Source: Agelaius tricolor (taxonomy: Eukaryota > Chordata > Aves > Passeriformes > Icteridae). From it: a DNA stretch of 64,000 nt. Made by a program: the position numbers and the translations under genes. Each line of letters starts with the position of its first letter. The first letter of the stretch is position 1. The stretch covers positions 26,623,001 to 26,687,000 of the forward strand of contig JALJCS010000009.1 of the NCBI GenBank assembly GCA_023055355.1, in the 5' to 3' direction. Below, one piece after another: positions 63,017-64,000 of this stretch. The notes beneath the pieces are model-generated. The model had not been told where the DNA came from, searched no databases, and saw only the letters and a list, made by a program, of their open reading frames with translations.

Positions 63017-64000
63017 AATGTTAATCCTTCGCTTGGAGTTTCTGTCTGGCAAGTTTTCATGCCTCTGTGTTCTGAGCATTTACATTATGCTCTGAATACC
63101 TGATTGCCCAGCCAAGCAGAAAAGAAACTCTACAGTGGATGCATAGTAAAAGAAAATGCTTCTGTAGAAGCCACCTCTGGGAATAGCAAGAACTAGTTGG
63201 TTTATAGGCTGCTGGTCCTATTTGAGGGAGCGGGAAAGGTTGGATTCTTTTTTTTTCCCCTCTTTTTTAACTCTCTCGCTTCCCTTCTGTTCTCTTTGTG
63301 TCTCTACGGGAACTGGGAATCAGGAAAACAAATGTACTTTTGTAGAACTTCATATACGAAATCTTGGATGCCAAAGAACTGAGTGTCTCAGCCAACATCA
63401 AGGTACTTGGAATTATTTTCCGCTGTTGGATAGGGAAGATAAGGCTTAGAAAGCTGCAGGGATTTGCTCACGACTGCATGGGAAAGGCAGAAAAAAAAAG
63501 AAAAAAAAAAAAGAAAGAAAAAAAAAAAAGGAGTAGGATGAGCACCTCTAGCTCCAGGCCCAGATTGTCTCCTTTTGTCCTCTCCTGCCCTGCTGAACAT
63601 ATCACTTCTGTTAATATTTTTTTGCTGTAATGCTTAAGAAGGCCCAGGCAATGCGTGGGCTGTTCCATTCATCCCTCATCATCTTCCATATTATCTGACT
63701 TGAAGAAATGAATCATTTCTTGACTAACATTTTCTACTTCTAACAAAGTAGGCATATAAGAAACAGAGGGCAGCAGTCAAAATATTTGTATTTTGAGTTA
63801 TTATCCTGTTCTTTGAAACATGTCCCTGGCAAAAGACCAAGATCTTTAATGGAATCAACATATCTCACACAGGGTATTAACTAGGCAGCATTCTTCTCAC
63901 CCTTGTCTGCTTTTGAGTAGCATTTATTCAGCAGGTGTTTCAACAAGCTTATCTCTGTGATACCCAGGGAGTCAGCCCCTCTTTGACTACTGCTGGTCAC
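63017..64000. other. Gene-free sequence downstream of the CpG island
   Basis: Composition drops abruptly from the CpG island to ordinary AT-rich DNA. If a plus-strand gene starts in the island, this is the beginning of its first intron. It contains an A-rich run (63,491-63,529) and a T-rich run near 63,246-63,268. No exon was recognised. Confidence 0.5.
63491..63529. repeat. A-rich low-complexity tract
   Basis: Runs of A broken only by single G. The Lys/Arg-rich and Phe-rich frames across it are artefacts of composition. Confidence 0.9.

Noticed and set aside
62652..63095. 147-codon plus frame and several Arg/Gly/Pro-rich frames over the CpG island
   Set aside because: They pass through the poly-T run (poly-Phe) and GC-rich DNA where stops are rare in all frames. 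There is no recognisable domain and no good start context.
1..64000. tRNA, rRNA, snRNA or mitochondrial insertions
   Set aside because: I looked for tRNA B-box words, common snRNA starts and mitochondrial-type sequence and saw none. A dedicated search (tRNAscan-SE, Infernal with Rfam) would be decisive and was not available.

Overview
The window looks like gene-poor nuclear DNA from a bird. The evidence is three recognisable fragments of CR1, the dominant avian LINE, and one roughly 1.2 kb retroviral-type LTR of a family I know from bird genomes. Repeat content is otherwise low, the background is AT-rich, and there is no compact gene packing. A songbird or close relative is plausible, but the sequence alone does not prove it. 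I found no bacterial-style operons, CRISPR array, tRNA, rRNA or recognisable protein-coding exon. Nearly all short open frames here are chance frames in AT-rich, repeat or low-complexity DNA.

Layout. Bases 1 to about 20,590 are unique intergenic or intronic sequence with a degenerate GT repeat (3,655-3,728), several short tandem duplications, and two stretches that read like regulatory DNA (about 9,890-10,640 and 14,740-15,190). A GC-richer patch with an unusually long but unrecognised open frame lies at 13,361-13,915. A CR1 3' end is at 20,593-20,853. An antisense solo LTR occupies about 27,413-28,588. A homeodomain-type TAAT cluster lies at 34,896-34,950 and a perfect 14-bp hairpin at 36,720-36,758. 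A G-rich GGATGG minisatellite fills 37,620-38,140. Further CR1 pieces are at 39,680-39,801 (minus strand) and 44,660-44,915 (internally deleted). From 44,920 to 62,500 the sequence is mostly unique, with small repeats and a forkhead-type inverted repeat at 55,808-55,830.

The best candidate for a gene-linked element is at the right edge. It is a CpG-rich, TATA-less promoter-like island (about 62,505-63,016) with GC boxes, a run of 31 T in its middle, and a strong-looking splice donor at 62,648 on the plus strand. It suggests an untranslated first exon of a gene whose coding exons would lie beyond 64,000. The long region upstream would then be flanking DNA that could hold distal regulatory elements. 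This is inference, and I cannot name the gene. I found no convincing undescribed biological system. The findings are ranked leads, most of them about non-coding structure.
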